Below are positions 6,893 to 16,158 of a stretch of DNA of 64,000 nucleotides, in pieces. The stretch covers positions 3,472,001 to 3,536,000 of the forward strand of contig NZ_PGER01000001.1 of NCBI RefSeq assembly GCF_002797935.1, given 5' to 3'. The stretch comes from Flavobacterium sp. 1 (GTDB taxonomy: Bacteria; Bacteroidota; Bacteroidia; Flavobacteriales; Flavobacteriaceae). Positions within the stretch are counted from its first letter, which is position 1, and every line of letters begins with the position of its first letter. The notes beneath the pieces were generated by a model. The model was not told the origin of the DNA and searched no databases. It was given only the letters and a program-made list of their open reading frames with translations. The position numbers and the translations under genes were made by a program.

Positions 6893-9757
6893 ATGTCACA
6901 AAAACGCCTTTACCTTCTTGATGCTTATGCTCTAATATTTCGTGGTTATTTTGCCTTTATAAAAAACCCAAGAATCAATTCTAAAGGAATGGATACTTCG
7001 GCCATTATGGGATTTATGAATGCCCTGATGGATGTTATCAAAAGGGAAAAACCAGACCATTTAGCTGTCGCTTTTGACAAAGGCGGAAGCACCTACCGAT
7101 ATGAAATGTACCAAGAATACAAAGCACATCGTGACGAAACTCCCGAAGCTATTAAAATTGCCGTTCCATACATTCAGGAATTATTGAAAGCGATGCACAT
7201 TCCAATTATTGAAGTTGCCGGTTTTGAAGCCGATGATTTAATAGGTACTATTGCAAAACAGGCCGAAAAAGAAAACTACCAAGTTTATATGGTAACGCCA
7301 GATAAGGATTTTGCCCAACTGGTTTCCGAAAATATCTTCATGTATAAACCTGCTCGAATGGGCAACGACATTGAAATTTGGGGAATCCCGGAAGTTTTAG
7401 CCCGATTCGAAATTGAACGCCCAGAACAAGTTATTGATTATCTGGGAATGATGGGCGATGCTGCCGATAATATACCTGGATTACCGGGCGTTGGAGAAAA
7501 AACAGCCAAGAAATTTTTAGCAGAATACGGTTCAATGGAAAATCTATTAGTTAATACTCATCAATTGAAAGGTGCTATAAAAGACAAAATTGAAGCCAAT
7601 GCCGAGTTGGGAATTTTGTCTAAAAAATTAGCCACTATACTGCTCGATTGTCCTGTGACATTCAATGAAACGGATTACGAATTATCCAAACCCGATGTAG
7701 AAAAAACCGATGCGTTGTTTCAGGAATTGGAATTTCGTCAAATGAAAGCCCAGTTTGACAAATATTTTGGAACTGGAAAAGAATATGACGAAATCGACAC
7801 GAACGGAAATGGCAACAATAACGATAATGGCACTGAAAAAATAATTAAAAAAGCTCCAGCTAAAAAATCAAATGAAGACCAATTTGATTTATTCGGTTTT
7901 TCGGATGAAGAAAGCGGTGAAGCAAAACCTAATTCATTTTACGCAACTTTAGAAAATACAGAACATTTTTATCAAATCATTCAAGGTGATTTTGCTGTAA
8001 AATTGCTTTTACAAAACTTAATGAACCAAACTTCGGTTTGTTTTGATACCGAAACCACAGGAATTGATGCTTTGAATGCCGAACTGGTTGGAATGTCATT
8101 TTCTTTCGAAAAAGGAAAAGCATTTTATGTTCCGTTTCCAGAAAATAGAGATGAAGCACAAGTTTTGGTTGACAAATTCAAACCTTTTTTCGAAAGTGAA
8201 AACATCGAGAAAATTGGGCAAAACGTCAAATATGATTTAAAGATTCTTTCAAATTATGGTGTTCAAATCAAAGGAAAGCTATTCGATACGATGATTGCAC
8301 ATTATTTGATCAATCCCGATATGCGTCATAATATGGATGTTTTATCGGAAACTTATTTAAAATATTCACCAAAATCCATTGAAGATTTAATTGGCAAAAA
8401 AGGGAAAGGCCAAAAAACAATGCGTGAAGTGCCATTGGAAGACATCAAGGAATATGCCGCAGAAGATGCTGATGTTACTTTTCAATTAAAACAAAATTTC
8501 AGTCCGATTCTCGATAAAGCCGAAACTAAAAAACTATTTGACGAAATCGAAATTCCGTTAATCCCAGTTTTAGCAGCAATGGAATTGGAAGGAATCAATC
8601 TGGACGTTCCTTTCTTAAAATCGATGTCGATTGAAATGGCAGTCGAAAGCAATGCATTGGAACAAAAAATTTATGAAACTGCTGGCGAGAAATTCAATTT
8701 GGCTTCTCCAAAACAATTAGGCGATATTTTATTTGACAAATTAAAAATAGGCGGAGCCAAACAAAAGAAAACCAAAACGGGCCAATATGCCACAGGCGAA
8801 GAAATTTTATCATATTTAGCAAATGACAACGAAATTGTTCGCGACATCCTCGAATGGCGACAAATGGTAAAATTGCAAAGTACTTATATTGATGCATTAC
8901 CCAACCAAGTTGACGCAAAAACAGGCCGCGTTCACACCGATTATATGCAGACTGTTGCTGCAACAGGACGTTTGAGTTCCAATAATCCAAACCTGCAAAA
9001 CATCCCGATTCGTACCGAAAGAGGACGATTGATCCGTAAAGCATTTATTGCCCGTGATGAAAACTACACTTTAGTTTCTGCGGATTATTCTCAGATAGAA
9101 CTGCGAATTATAGCCGCTTTATCTGGCGAAGAAAATATGATTGCCGCTTTTCAAAACAACGAAGATATTCACAGAAGCACCGCTGCAAAAGTATTCAACG
9201 TTCCATTGGAAGAAGTGACTAAAGAACAGCGTAGTAATGCCAAAACCGTAAATTTCGGAATCATTTATGGTGTTTCTGCTTTTGGATTGAGCAATCAAAC
9301 TTCGCTTTCGCGAAAAGAAAGCGCTGAGTTGATTGATGCTTATTATGCGACTTATCCAAAACTAAAATCTTATATGTCAAATCAAGTTGATTTTGCAAGA
9401 GAACACGGCTACGTACAAACAGTTTTAGGAAGAAGACGTTATTTAAAAGATATTAATTCTGCTAATATGATGGTCAAAAGCGGTGCCGAACGAAATGCAG
9501 TAAACGCACCAATTCAAGGTTCCGCTGCCGATATTATCAAAATTGCGATGATTAACATCCACAAAAAATTAGTTTCAGAAAACTGGAAATCGAAGATGTT
9601 ATTGCAAGTACATGATGAGCTTGTGTTTGATGTTCACAACAGTGAATTAGACAAAATTCAGCCGATGATTAAACACGAAATGGAAAATGCATTTAAGATG
9701 GATGTTCCGCTAGATGTTGAAATTGGTTTGGGAAAAAATTGGCTGGAAGCGCATTAA
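6893..9757 (+). CDS. polA: DNA polymerase I
   Basis: A 954-residue enzyme for gap filling, RNA primer removal and repair. The N-terminal 5'-3' exonuclease (about 1-290) has AFDKGGSTYR, GFEADDLIGT, TPDKDF and the helix-hairpin-helix PGLPGVGEKTAKKF. A low-complexity Asn/Lys-rich linker follows. The 3'-5' exonuclease (about 375-560) keeps all catalytic motifs (FDTETTG, NVKYD, YAAEDAD), so proofreading should work, unlike in Taq polymerase. The polymerase domain has motif A SADYSQIELR (about 727), motif B RSNAKTVNFGIIYG and motif C QVHDELVFD (about 905). Full length for the family. Confidence 0.98.
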   Translation: MSQKRLYLLDAYALIFRGYFAFIKNPRINSKGMDTSAIMGFMNALMDVIKREKPDHLAVAFDKGGSTYRYEMYQEYKAHRDETPEAIKIAVPYIQELLKAMHIPIIEVAGFEADDLIGTIAKQAEKENYQVYMVTPDKDFAQLVSENIFMYKPARMGNDIEIWGIPEVLARFEIERPEQVIDYLGMMGDAADNIPGLPGVGEKTAKKFLAEYGSMENLLVNTHQLKGAIKDKIEANAELGILSKKLATILLDCPVTFNETDYELSKPDVEKTDALFQELEFRQMKAQFDKYFGTGKEYDEIDTNGNGNNNDNGTEKIIKKAPAKKSNEDQFDLFGFSDEESGEAKPNSFYATLENTEHFYQIIQGDFAVKLLLQNLMNQTSVCFDTETTGIDALNAELVGMSFSFEKGKAFYVPFPENRDEAQVLVDKFKPFFESENIEKIGQNVKYDLKILSNYGVQIKGKLFDTMIAHYLINPDMRHNMDVLSETYLKYSPKSIEDLIGKKGKGQKTMREVPLEDIKEYAAEDADVTFQLKQNFSPILDKAETKKLFDEIEIPLIPVLAAMELEGINLDVPFLKSMSIEMAVESNALEQKIYETAGEKFNLASPKQLGDILFDKLKIGGAKQKKTKTGQYATGEEILSYLANDNEIVRDILEWRQMVKLQSTYIDALPNQVDAKTGRVHTDYMQTVAATGRLSSNNPNLQNIPIRTERGRLIRKAFIARDENYTLVSADYSQIELRIIAALSGEENMIAAFQNNEDIHRSTAAKVFNVPLEEVTKEQRSNAKTVNFGIIYGVSAFGLSNQTSLSRKESAELIDAYYATYPKLKSYMSNQVDFAREHGYVQTVLGRRRYLKDINSANMMVKSGAERNAVNAPIQGSAADIIKIAMINIHKKLVSENWKSKMLLQVHDELVFDVHNSELDKIQPMIKHEMENAFKMDVPLDVEIGLGKNWLEAH

Positions 9758-9818
9758 AAAAATCTGCAGTATTCAGTAGCAGTTAGCAGTAATTGACATA
9801 TAGAACATAACCATTTTT

Positions 9819-10952
9819 ATGAAAAAATTAATTTTAATCTTTTTTATATTTCATTCCATAATTGCATTTTGTCAGAGTCAAGAGGAAACCTATTTAGAAG
9901 GCACAATAGCAAAAAGTAAAATCTATATGAGTATAAATGTATTTGGTTCTGCTGCTGAGGAACCAAATACTAATGCAATTTATTTTTATCAAAATTCATT
10001 AAAAGACATTAATTTAGAAGGAACCAAAAAAAACAATGTTTTTACTCTTGTTTTTAAACACCAAGATACAATTCACGAAAAATTTGTTATTACAAAAGTA
10101 GACAATACTAATTTTGAAGGAACATGGAGCAATGCTCAAGGAAAATCATTTCCAGTAAAACTCTCCCCAATTGATTTTTCCAATTATAAATCGACTTTAC
10201 CGAAAGATTATTATGAAGATGAAGAATTAAATCTTATAAAATTAAAATTCCTTGAATTCAAAAAACAAAAAGTTACTATTTACAAAAACAAAGAAATTAT
10301 TTGGTACACCGAAAAGCATTGTGATGCTCCCTTTTTTAGATTAGGAGATACTTTTTCGGAGAAAAGTAAAAATTCAGTCAATCCTGTTTTAGAAAAAACA
10401 CATATTAAAAATACCATAAGGCAGTTAAACTGTTCTTCTGATTGGTACTATAACACAGGAGGAAATATAAGTTTTGATACTGATTTCACATTTTTAAACA
10501 ACAATTTACTAGGATTTAAAATATCTTCAGACTGGTACTGCGGAGGAGCATATCCCGACAACGGTACTAAAGGATATTTAATTGATTTGAATACTGGAAA
10601 AAATTATGAGATTGACAACATAATTGCTTTTGACAAAAGCGTTACCACAGAAAAAGAAAGTAATTTTGACAGTTGGGTGAAATACAGACAGAAATATTTT
10701 GCTCCTAAACTTTATGCAATTATAAATAATGAGCAACATTTTATAAAACCAAAAGATACCGATGAAGATTCTTGTGATATGACCAATTTAGACATATGGT
10801 GGGGCGACGAAACTTGGATTTACACTGAAAAAGGCATTGAATTCACACCCTCTTTTCCACATGTGTCGAGGGCTTGCACAGAATCTTTCTTAGTTACCTT
10901 TGAAAAATTAAAAAGGTATAAAAATCCAAAATTCAGATACACCCTAAATTAA
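9819..10952 (+). CDS. exported protein of unknown function
   Basis: A 377-residue protein with signal peptide MKKLILIFFIFHSIIAFCQ. The N-terminal part (about 25-125) looks like short beta-repeats (YLEGTIAKSKIYMSINVFG, INLEGTKKNNVFTLVF, NFEGTWSNAQGKSFPV). The C-terminal part has SSDWYCGGAYPDNGTKGYL followed by DLNTGKNYEI, which faintly recalls the GGAHP region of DUF3298-type periplasmic domains; I would not assign it on that. Cysteines recur in the second half. The gene stands alone between polA and the convergent SGNH hydrolase. Confidence 0.65.
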   Translation: MKKLILIFFIFHSIIAFCQSQEETYLEGTIAKSKIYMSINVFGSAAEEPNTNAIYFYQNSLKDINLEGTKKNNVFTLVFKHQDTIHEKFVITKVDNTNFEGTWSNAQGKSFPVKLSPIDFSNYKSTLPKDYYEDEELNLIKLKFLEFKKQKVTIYKNKEIIWYTEKHCDAPFFRLGDTFSEKSKNSVNPVLEKTHIKNTIRQLNCSSDWYYNTGGNISFDTDFTFLNNNLLGFKISSDWYCGGAYPDNGTKGYLIDLNTGKNYEIDNIIAFDKSVTTEKESNFDSWVKYRQKYFAPKLYAIINNEQHFIKPKDTDEDSCDMTNLDIWWGDETWIYTEKGIEFTPSFPHVSRACTESFLVTFEKLKRYKNPKFRYTLN

Positions 10953-11033
10953 ATTTCCTTTTTTAGTTGTTTTTTGTCAAATTTCCATTCTTACCGTATC
11001 AGAAGGAAATAATAATTTTGCTTCTTGATTTTT

Positions 11034-11882
11034 TTACTTATCAATTACAAAACCTGCAGGCAACGCCAATAATTTATATTGAATGGTTTTTGCCAAGCGA
11101 TAATCACCAAGGGCATTGGGATGCAGTCTATCTGTATCTTTGTCATGAAAGTATTGCGATTGTACATCAGCCATTGGAAACAGACCACTTGTCGAATAGA
11201 GGTCGATTAACGGAACCGCCCAATAAGAAGCCACTTGCTTCAATACATCAACATAGGAATCAATATACAATCCTTGTCCGTTAGCATAGTTTTCGTCTGG
11301 CTGTACATTCTTCTCATTAAACTTAGCATACCCCCTGTGAATAGGCGTCATAATAACAATTTGCTGCTGTGGATAATTGTTCTTCAGGTAGGACATCGCT
11401 TTATTGATTCGTCCGCAAAAGGTTGAATCATTCAGGTTTGGAGTTCGGTATTTACGGGTTACTTCTTTTCCGTTGAAGTTGGTTTGCTTTGTTGTTTCAC
11501 TGAAAAATTCACCTAACGGAATGTCGTGGTTATAGTCATTCGTTCCTGCAAAAATCAGTATTGCATCAACGTTCGTACCTTTTTCTTCATGCAGCTTAAC
11601 TGATTGTTTGTAAATGTCATTCCACTGATTTCCACTGACGCCATATACAAAAGGTTCCATCCCCAGCAATTCATTTAGATACTCCCAATAAACACAAGCA
11701 GTTCCAACACGGCGTTTGTCAGTCATCGAATCGCCCAGAAAAGCCACCCGCTTGCTCTTCCATTGTGAGTTTAGTGTTTTTTCATTGTCTGTTAATTTTA
11801 CTTTAGGAACAGCTTGTTGTGCAAATCCATTAAAACTAACTATCAATAAAAAGATAGAGGCACTTGCAATTATATGTTTCAT
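11034..11882 (-). CDS. exported SGNH/GDSL-family hydrolase
   Basis: A 282-residue protein with signal peptide MKHIIASASIFLLIVSFNGFA and a GDSL/SGNH esterase domain. Block I is AFLGDSMTD (nucleophile Ser), the Gly/Asn blocks are YGVSGNQWND and FAGTNDYNHD, and block V is DRLHPNALGD with catalytic Asp and His. The frame is open for 97 codons further upstream, but that part covers the 21-bp repeat region and reads as low-complexity; the ATG at 11882 begins a proper signal peptide. Likely substrates are acetylated glycans or peptidoglycan, which is a family-level inference. Confidence 0.88.
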   Translation of the reverse strand: MKHIIASASIFLLIVSFNGFAQQAVPKVKLTDNEKTLNSQWKSKRVAFLGDSMTDKRRVGTACVYWEYLNELLGMEPFVYGVSGNQWNDIYKQSVKLHEEKGTNVDAILIFAGTNDYNHDIPLGEFFSETTKQTNFNGKEVTRKYRTPNLNDSTFCGRINKAMSYLKNNYPQQQIVIMTPIHRGYAKFNEKNVQPDENYANGQGLYIDSYVDVLKQVASYWAVPLIDLYSTSGLFPMADVQSQYFHDKDTDRLHPNALGDYRLAKTIQYKLLALPAGFVIDK

Positions 11883-12082
11883 ATTTAAATTTATCTTTTT
11901 TGTTATGCTTTTTATGTTTTCATTTTGGCATTTCTCCAATCCTTTAATAGATCTAATAAATGCCTTATAGTATTTTTTCAAATATAGAAAATAATAACTG
12001 CAAACTACAAATCGCAAATTTCTTCTATTTTTGCTGTTTTTGTCCTCCGACCAGTAAAATAGGGCATTCGAAGGAAAAATAA

Positions 12083-12229
12083 TGCCCTGATGCGTGCTTC
12101 GGACTGCCTGATACGAGCTTCGGACTCCCAATTGCATGCTTCGGAACGCCTGATATATGTTTCGGACACCCAATTATAATCTTCTGACAAATTGTTGCCT
12201 GCTTCGGATAGGTTTTTACAGTCTTCGGA
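12083..12229. repeat. seven tandem 21-bp repeats (CTTCGGA every 21 bp)
   Basis: The spacer of 431 bp between the beta-propeller gene and the SGNH gene holds seven consecutive 21-mers sharing gcttcgga. The central units alternate between a version ending in cctga and one ending in cccaat, giving a 42-bp higher period. On the minus strand the array reads as heptads SEA-x4 (SEACNWE, SEARIRQ, SEARIRA). The heptads have no start signal or recognisable protein around them, so I treat the array as DNA repeat and not as a gene. The rest of the spacer (11883-12082 and 12230-12313) shows nothing else clear. Confidence 0.8.
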
Positions 12230-12313
12230 TGACTTATTCAATAATTTGTTATTCTTTTTGGATATCCCGAAAAAATTTTGCTCGGTATTAATCAAACCAA
12301 GTTTACAGCAAAA

Positions 12314-13657
12314 CTATTTTTTGCTTTGCAATCCAATCGCATAACAATTACCATCTGCACTTCCAAAATAAACTGTATTATTGGCGACAAACGGAGAAGA
12401 AACAATAGATCCCAATTTATAAAATCGATCCATAACCGTTTTGTTAATATCATAGAAAGAAAGATCAGCTCCTTTGGCAGCATACGAAAAATCAATAAAA
12501 TTATTATTCAGTATTTCTGAAGCAAATAACTTTCTATTTTCTGTGCTAAAACTATTCCATTCCTTACCCAAAGACTTTGTATTTACGGCAAAAAAATTAC
12601 CCGTAAAATCTCCAAAATAAACTGTATCGCCAACTATTGCCGGAGAAGAATACACGTAGCCATTTGCTTTAAACCTAAACAATTCTTTTCCGCTTTTTGC
12701 ATCCAAACCAAGTAATGCAAAAGTATCTGAAGTGCCTACATAAACAACACCATTATCCACAACCGCCGAACTGATTATCCAAGAATGTGCGACATCATAC
12801 TTCCAAACCAATTTCCCAGTCACGGCATTGAGCGCAAATAAGAAAGGATCACGAGCTCCAAAGTACACCATGTCATTGGCAATAGCCACAGTAGATTCAA
12901 TTCCTTTGAAACCAATTTTCGTTCCTGTTTCAAATTTCCAGTGTTCTTTTCCGGTTTCGATATCTAATGCATACAAATTAGCATCCCAACTACCAATATA
13001 CAATGTGTTTTTATACAAGACAGGACTGCAGTGAATTGATCCTTTTGTTTCAAATTTCCATTTCAGCTCACCTGTGTTTGCGTTCAGCGCATATACATTC
13101 CCATCACTGCTTCCGAAGAAAACGCTTGGATTTTGTTTGTCCGGATTTATAACTGGAGAAGACAAAAAGAAATCCCATAAATCATCCATGTACTGATCAA
13201 CTGGTTTCAAGCCTAAAAAACTTATTTCGCCAAACCATTTTTCTCCCCCAGTTTTAAATTTCCATTTCAAATGACCGTTTTTGGAATCAATGGCATAATA
13301 ATAGCCGTCAAAACTGCCTATATAAACCATATTATTAAAAATTGCCGGCGAGCTATGAACTGCCCCTCCTGTTTTAAATTTCCAAAATATTTTACCCGTT
13401 TTTTCATGTATAGCGTAGAGATTCCCATCTTCACTGCCTATATAAACAATTCCATCATGAACTATTGGTGATGAAAAGATTTTTCCGTTTGTTTTAAAAA
13501 CCCATTTCAAATCCCCTAGAGGTTTATAATTGTCTCCTTTAAAAACGCGGTTTTGAAATGCGCTTACTGTTCCTCCATTTTGTTGCTGACCAAAAACTAT
13601 TGAATTATTTATTCCAAAAAGAATTATCAATACAGCTATTAAATACGAATATTTCAT
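12314..13657 (-). CDS. exported PQQ-type beta-propeller protein
   Basis: A 447-residue protein with a signal peptide (MKYSYLIAVLIILFGINNSIVFG). The mature part consists of repeated blades of the form DGNLYAIHEKTGKIFWKF, seen at least seven times, the hallmark of PQQ-like beta-propellers (the BamB and alcohol-dehydrogenase fold). No catalytic calcium or PQQ residues can be identified, so it is more likely a binding scaffold than a dehydrogenase. It lacks a lipobox, unlike BamB. It is a single gene with no clear operon partner. Confidence 0.85.
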   Translation of the reverse strand: MKYSYLIAVLIILFGINNSIVFGQQQNGGTVSAFQNRVFKGDNYKPLGDLKWVFKTNGKIFSSPIVHDGIVYIGSEDGNLYAIHEKTGKIFWKFKTGGAVHSSPAIFNNMVYIGSFDGYYYAIDSKNGHLKWKFKTGGEKWFGEISFLGLKPVDQYMDDLWDFFLSSPVINPDKQNPSVFFGSSDGNVYALNANTGELKWKFETKGSIHCSPVLYKNTLYIGSWDANLYALDIETGKEHWKFETGTKIGFKGIESTVAIANDMVYFGARDPFLFALNAVTGKLVWKYDVAHSWIISSAVVDNGVVYVGTSDTFALLGLDAKSGKELFRFKANGYVYSSPAIVGDTVYFGDFTGNFFAVNTKSLGKEWNSFSTENRKLFASEILNNNFIDFSYAAKGADLSFYDINKTVMDRFYKLGSIVSSPFVANNTVYFGSADGNCYAIGLQSKK

Positions 13658-13847
13658 ACAATGTTATTTTTCAAATACAATCTCTTGACAATAAAATTTC
13701 ATTTCAGTTTTGTAAAAATGAAATCGATTATTAATTATTCTAAGAATGAGGGAATTATTGATTAAAGAAATCGAAAATCTTGAAACCTAATTTATTAACT
13801 TCAATCTTTTGATTTCTAAATCAATGTATCAACCAAAAAATCTCATT

Positions 13848-14251
13848 ATGCAAAAAACAATCAAAACGATTATTTTGTTTTTTACATTTCTTATCGGAAT
13901 AAGCATCTATGCAGTCAGTACTCAAAATCCGCCTGCTCACGCAAAAGCACACGACGTAAAAAGAAATACAGATACTGCCGAATCCAATGTGTGTTTTGAC
14001 CTGTAATTAAAAGATACTTTTACCTAAATGGAGGCAAATGGGTTACTGCCACTTTGCCCAATACTATTCGATTAATAGGAGCTTTTAATGATTTTGACTT
14101 TGATGGAAACGATCCTTGGAAAGAAAATTCACAGCACAAAGAAAAATACAAACCTATTAAAACCAGCGATGTGAAAAAAATTGAAAAAACATACAATTCA
14201 AATTCATATAATAGTAATGTGAATAAGGGAAATAGTAAAAAGAACAAATAA
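13848..14251 (+). pseudogene. small exported protein gene, probably frameshifted
   Basis: From ATG 13848 a signal-peptide-like ORF (MQKTIKTIILFFTFLIGI, then SIYAVSTQ) runs to a stop at 14006, 52 residues. A second open frame begins at 14000 and runs to 14251 with no ATG (first possible start TTG at 14054). It reads like real protein: RYFYLNGGKWVTATLPNTIR, then GAFNDFDFDGNDPW and a Lys/Asn-rich tail. The simplest reading is one gene of about 130 codons broken near 14000, although two tiny genes cannot be excluded. No family recognised. Confidence 0.45.
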
Positions 14252-14285
14252 GAGTTTATAGAAACGCTCTCACTTTTTAAAAATT

Positions 14286-14323
14286 AAAAAAGGCAATCAA
14301 GAAAAAATCTGATTGCCTTTTTT
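14286..14323. terminator. bidirectional terminator
   Basis: Perfect stem aaaggcaatca / tgattgccttt with a loop of about 10 nt, an A-run on the left and a T-run on the right. It lies just past the stop of the LacI-type gene (14328, minus strand) and of the broken small gene (14251, plus strand), so it can serve both. Confidence 0.85.
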
Positions 14324-14327
14324 ATTC

Positions 14328-15353
14328 TTATTTAGTAGATTCTCTTTCTTTTAATTTTGTTTTGATAACAACAGTTTCAAAAGGTTTGTGTTCTTCTTTA
14401 GATTCTAATCTATCAATTAATAATCTTACAGCTTCTTCTCCTATTTCAATTCCATGCTGACTGACTGTTGTTAAACTGGGTGACAATCTCCTAGAAGCAA
14501 GGATTCCATCGGCAAAGCCAATAATTTTTAAATCCTTAGGGATTTTATACCCTTTCTTTACTCCAACTTTTAAAGCCGCAACCGAATCATTTTCTTCCAA
14601 TGCAAAAACGCCGTCTACCAGATTATTAGAATACAATTCATCAATCTTCTCCGCTAAATCATGGTCTGATTCTGATTCTGTGCGGATAATAATCTTTTCA
14701 TTGATTTCTATATTATTTATTTTCAAGGCTTTTAAATATCCCTCAGCTCTTAATTTACCAACACTTAAATTATTTGAAGAAGAAATTAATGCAATGTTTT
14801 TACAACCTAAATCAATCAGGTGCTGCGTCGCATTTTGACCCGAATCAAAATCATCAACAATCACTTTATCACACTCTACCTCGTCTGTTGTTCTGTCAAA
14901 CATAACAATGGGCGTACCATCATTTATTATAGAATTAAAATGGCTGTAATCATGCAGTTTTTGTGCCTCTTCTGAAATAGACAATACAAAACCGTCAATA
15001 GTTCCATTACTCAGCATCTCCATAGTATGAGCCTCTTTTTCTAACGACTCATTAGAGATACACATAATAACATTATAACCTCTCTCATCAGCTACCTTCT
15101 CAATACCGCTAAAAACCTTAGCAAAAAATGAGTTCAATATATTAGGTATAATAACTCCAATTGTTTTGGTTTTTCGGTTTTTAAGATTCAAACCAATAAC
15201 GTTAGGCTTATAGTTTTTTAATTTTGCATATTCTTTAATTCTGACTTTCGTTTGTTCACTTATCTCAGGACTGTCATTAAGTGCCTTAGAAACAGTAGAA
15301 ACCGAGACATTAAGTTCTTTCGCAATTTGTTTTAATGTTGCTTTTGCTTTCAT
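14328..15353 (-). CDS. LacI-family transcriptional regulator
   Basis: A 341-residue regulator. The N-terminal helix-turn-helix and hinge are typical (TLKQIAKELNVSVSTVSKAL, then SEQTKVRIKEYAKLKNYKPN), followed by a periplasmic-binding-protein-like effector domain (KTIGVIIPNILNSFF, VIMFDRTTD, IGFADG). In Bacteroidota such regulators usually control carbohydrate genes, but no sugar genes lie nearby and its targets cannot be read from this window. It is monocistronic, between a terminator and the ribosomal protein operon. Confidence 0.93.
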   Translation of the reverse strand: MKAKATLKQIAKELNVSVSTVSKALNDSPEISEQTKVRIKEYAKLKNYKPNVIGLNLKNRKTKTIGVIIPNILNSFFAKVFSGIEKVADERGYNVIMCISNESLEKEAHTMEMLSNGTIDGFVLSISEEAQKLHDYSHFNSIINDGTPIVMFDRTTDEVECDKVIVDDFDSGQNATQHLIDLGCKNIALISSSNNLSVGKLRAEGYLKALKINNIEINEKIIIRTESESDHDLAEKIDELYSNNLVDGVFALEENDSVAALKVGVKKGYKIPKDLKIIGFADGILASRRLSPSLTTVSQHGIEIGEEAVRLLIDRLESKEEHKPFETVVIKTKLKERESTK

Positions 15354-15542
15354 TGGAGAGTGGTGGTATTTAAACTAAATTAATAGTCTTAAAATGAAAA
15401 TTATTCGTATTTACCTATACATACCTATATTTTTACTAAAAAACATAAAAAAAAAGAGGCATTTATTCAATAAAACGGAAAAGTACAAAAAAAATGCAAT
15501 ATCAAAAAAAAAATCAATCAAAATTATTGCAAAAGAATAAAA

Positions 15543-15604
15543 CACAAACTCCCTCAAATTTTCAATTCTATAAATATATATTTGATTATCAGCACAAACT
15601 CCCT
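15543..15604. repeat. direct repeat cacaaactccct, two copies 50 bp apart
   Basis: The 12-mer occurs at 15543-15554 and 15593-15604 inside the 349-bp spacer between the LacI-type gene and rplM. The second copy ends 23 bp upstream of the rplM -33 element. It could be an operator for the ribosomal promoter or for the divergent lacI-type gene. Apart from this and the rplM promoter, the spacer is plain AT-rich DNA. Confidence 0.5.
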
Positions 15605-15627
15605 AAAAAAATAATCAAATAAGCTAT

Positions 15628-15657
15628 TTGTATTTAAAATAATTAATTGTACTTTTG
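15628..15657 (+). promoter_or_regulatory. rplM-rpsI promoter
   Basis: TTG at 15628-15630, a 19-bp spacer and TACTTTTG at 15650-15657: a textbook Bacteroidota sigma-ABfr-type promoter. Transcription should start near 15662. Confidence 0.75.
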
Positions 15658-15660
15658 CAA

Positions 15661-15674
15661 CCCCTTTATTGGGG
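15661..15674 (+). promoter_or_regulatory. leader hairpin before rplM
   Basis: cccctttattgggg forms a small hairpin at the predicted 5' end of the rplM transcript, 28 bp before the GTG start. L13 leaders that feed back on rplM-rpsI are known in several bacterial groups. Whether this small hairpin is one cannot be settled by eye. Confidence 0.4.
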
Positions 15675-15702
15675 ATGGAATGTTTAATTAAAATATATTA
15701 TT

Positions 15703-16158
15703 GTGAACGCATTAAGCTACAAGACAATTTCAGCAACAAAAGCCAATTCTACAAAAGAATGGATTGTTGTAGACGCTGATGGTCATAACTTAGGACGTCT
15801 TGCTTCAAAAGTCGCTATGATTTTAAGAGGTAAGTACAAACCAAGTTACACACCACACGTAGACTGTGGAGATAACGTAATTGTTATCAACTCAGAAAAA
15901 ATCAACCTTACAGGTAACAAGTTGGATGAAAAAACATACATCCGTCACACAGGTTACCCAGGAGGACAAAGAACTTTAACTGCTAAAGTATTGCAAGCAA
16001 AAAACCCTGCATTATTAGTAGAGAAAGCTGTAAAAGGAATGTTGCCTAAAAATAAATTAGGAGCAGAACTTTTTAGAAATTTAAATGTTGTTGTAGGATC
16101 TGAGCACAAACAAGGAGCTCAAAAACCTAGAACTGTTAACCTAAACGATCTTAAGTAA
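15703..16158 (+). CDS. rplM: 50S ribosomal protein L13 (uL13)
   Basis: A 151-residue protein of the usual length with family signatures WIVVDADGHNLGRLAS, LRGKYKPSYTPHVDCGDNV and GMLPKNKLG. The start appears to be GTG at 15703: no in-frame ATG lies upstream, and the first residues (NALSYKTISA) match flavobacterial L13 N-termini. The stop codon overlaps the rpsI start by one base (taatg), so the two are translationally coupled. Confidence 0.97.
   Translation: MNALSYKTISATKANSTKEWIVVDADGHNLGRLASKVAMILRGKYKPSYTPHVDCGDNVIVINSEKINLTGNKLDEKTYIRHTGYPGGQRTLTAKVLQAKNPALLVEKAVKGMLPKNKLGAELFRNLNVVVGSEHKQGAQKPRTVNLNDLK

Noticed and set aside
11883..12173. 97-residue N-terminal extension of the SGNH hydrolase
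   Set aside because: The extension covers the repeat region and would place the signal peptide in the middle of the protein.
12083..12229. CRISPR array
   Set aside because: Units are contiguous 21-mers with no unique spacers, and no cas genes are present.
12005..12295. Minus-strand ORF of 96 residues built of SEA heptads
   Set aside because: It is kept open by the 21-bp repeat period; no RBS, no recognisable flanking domain.
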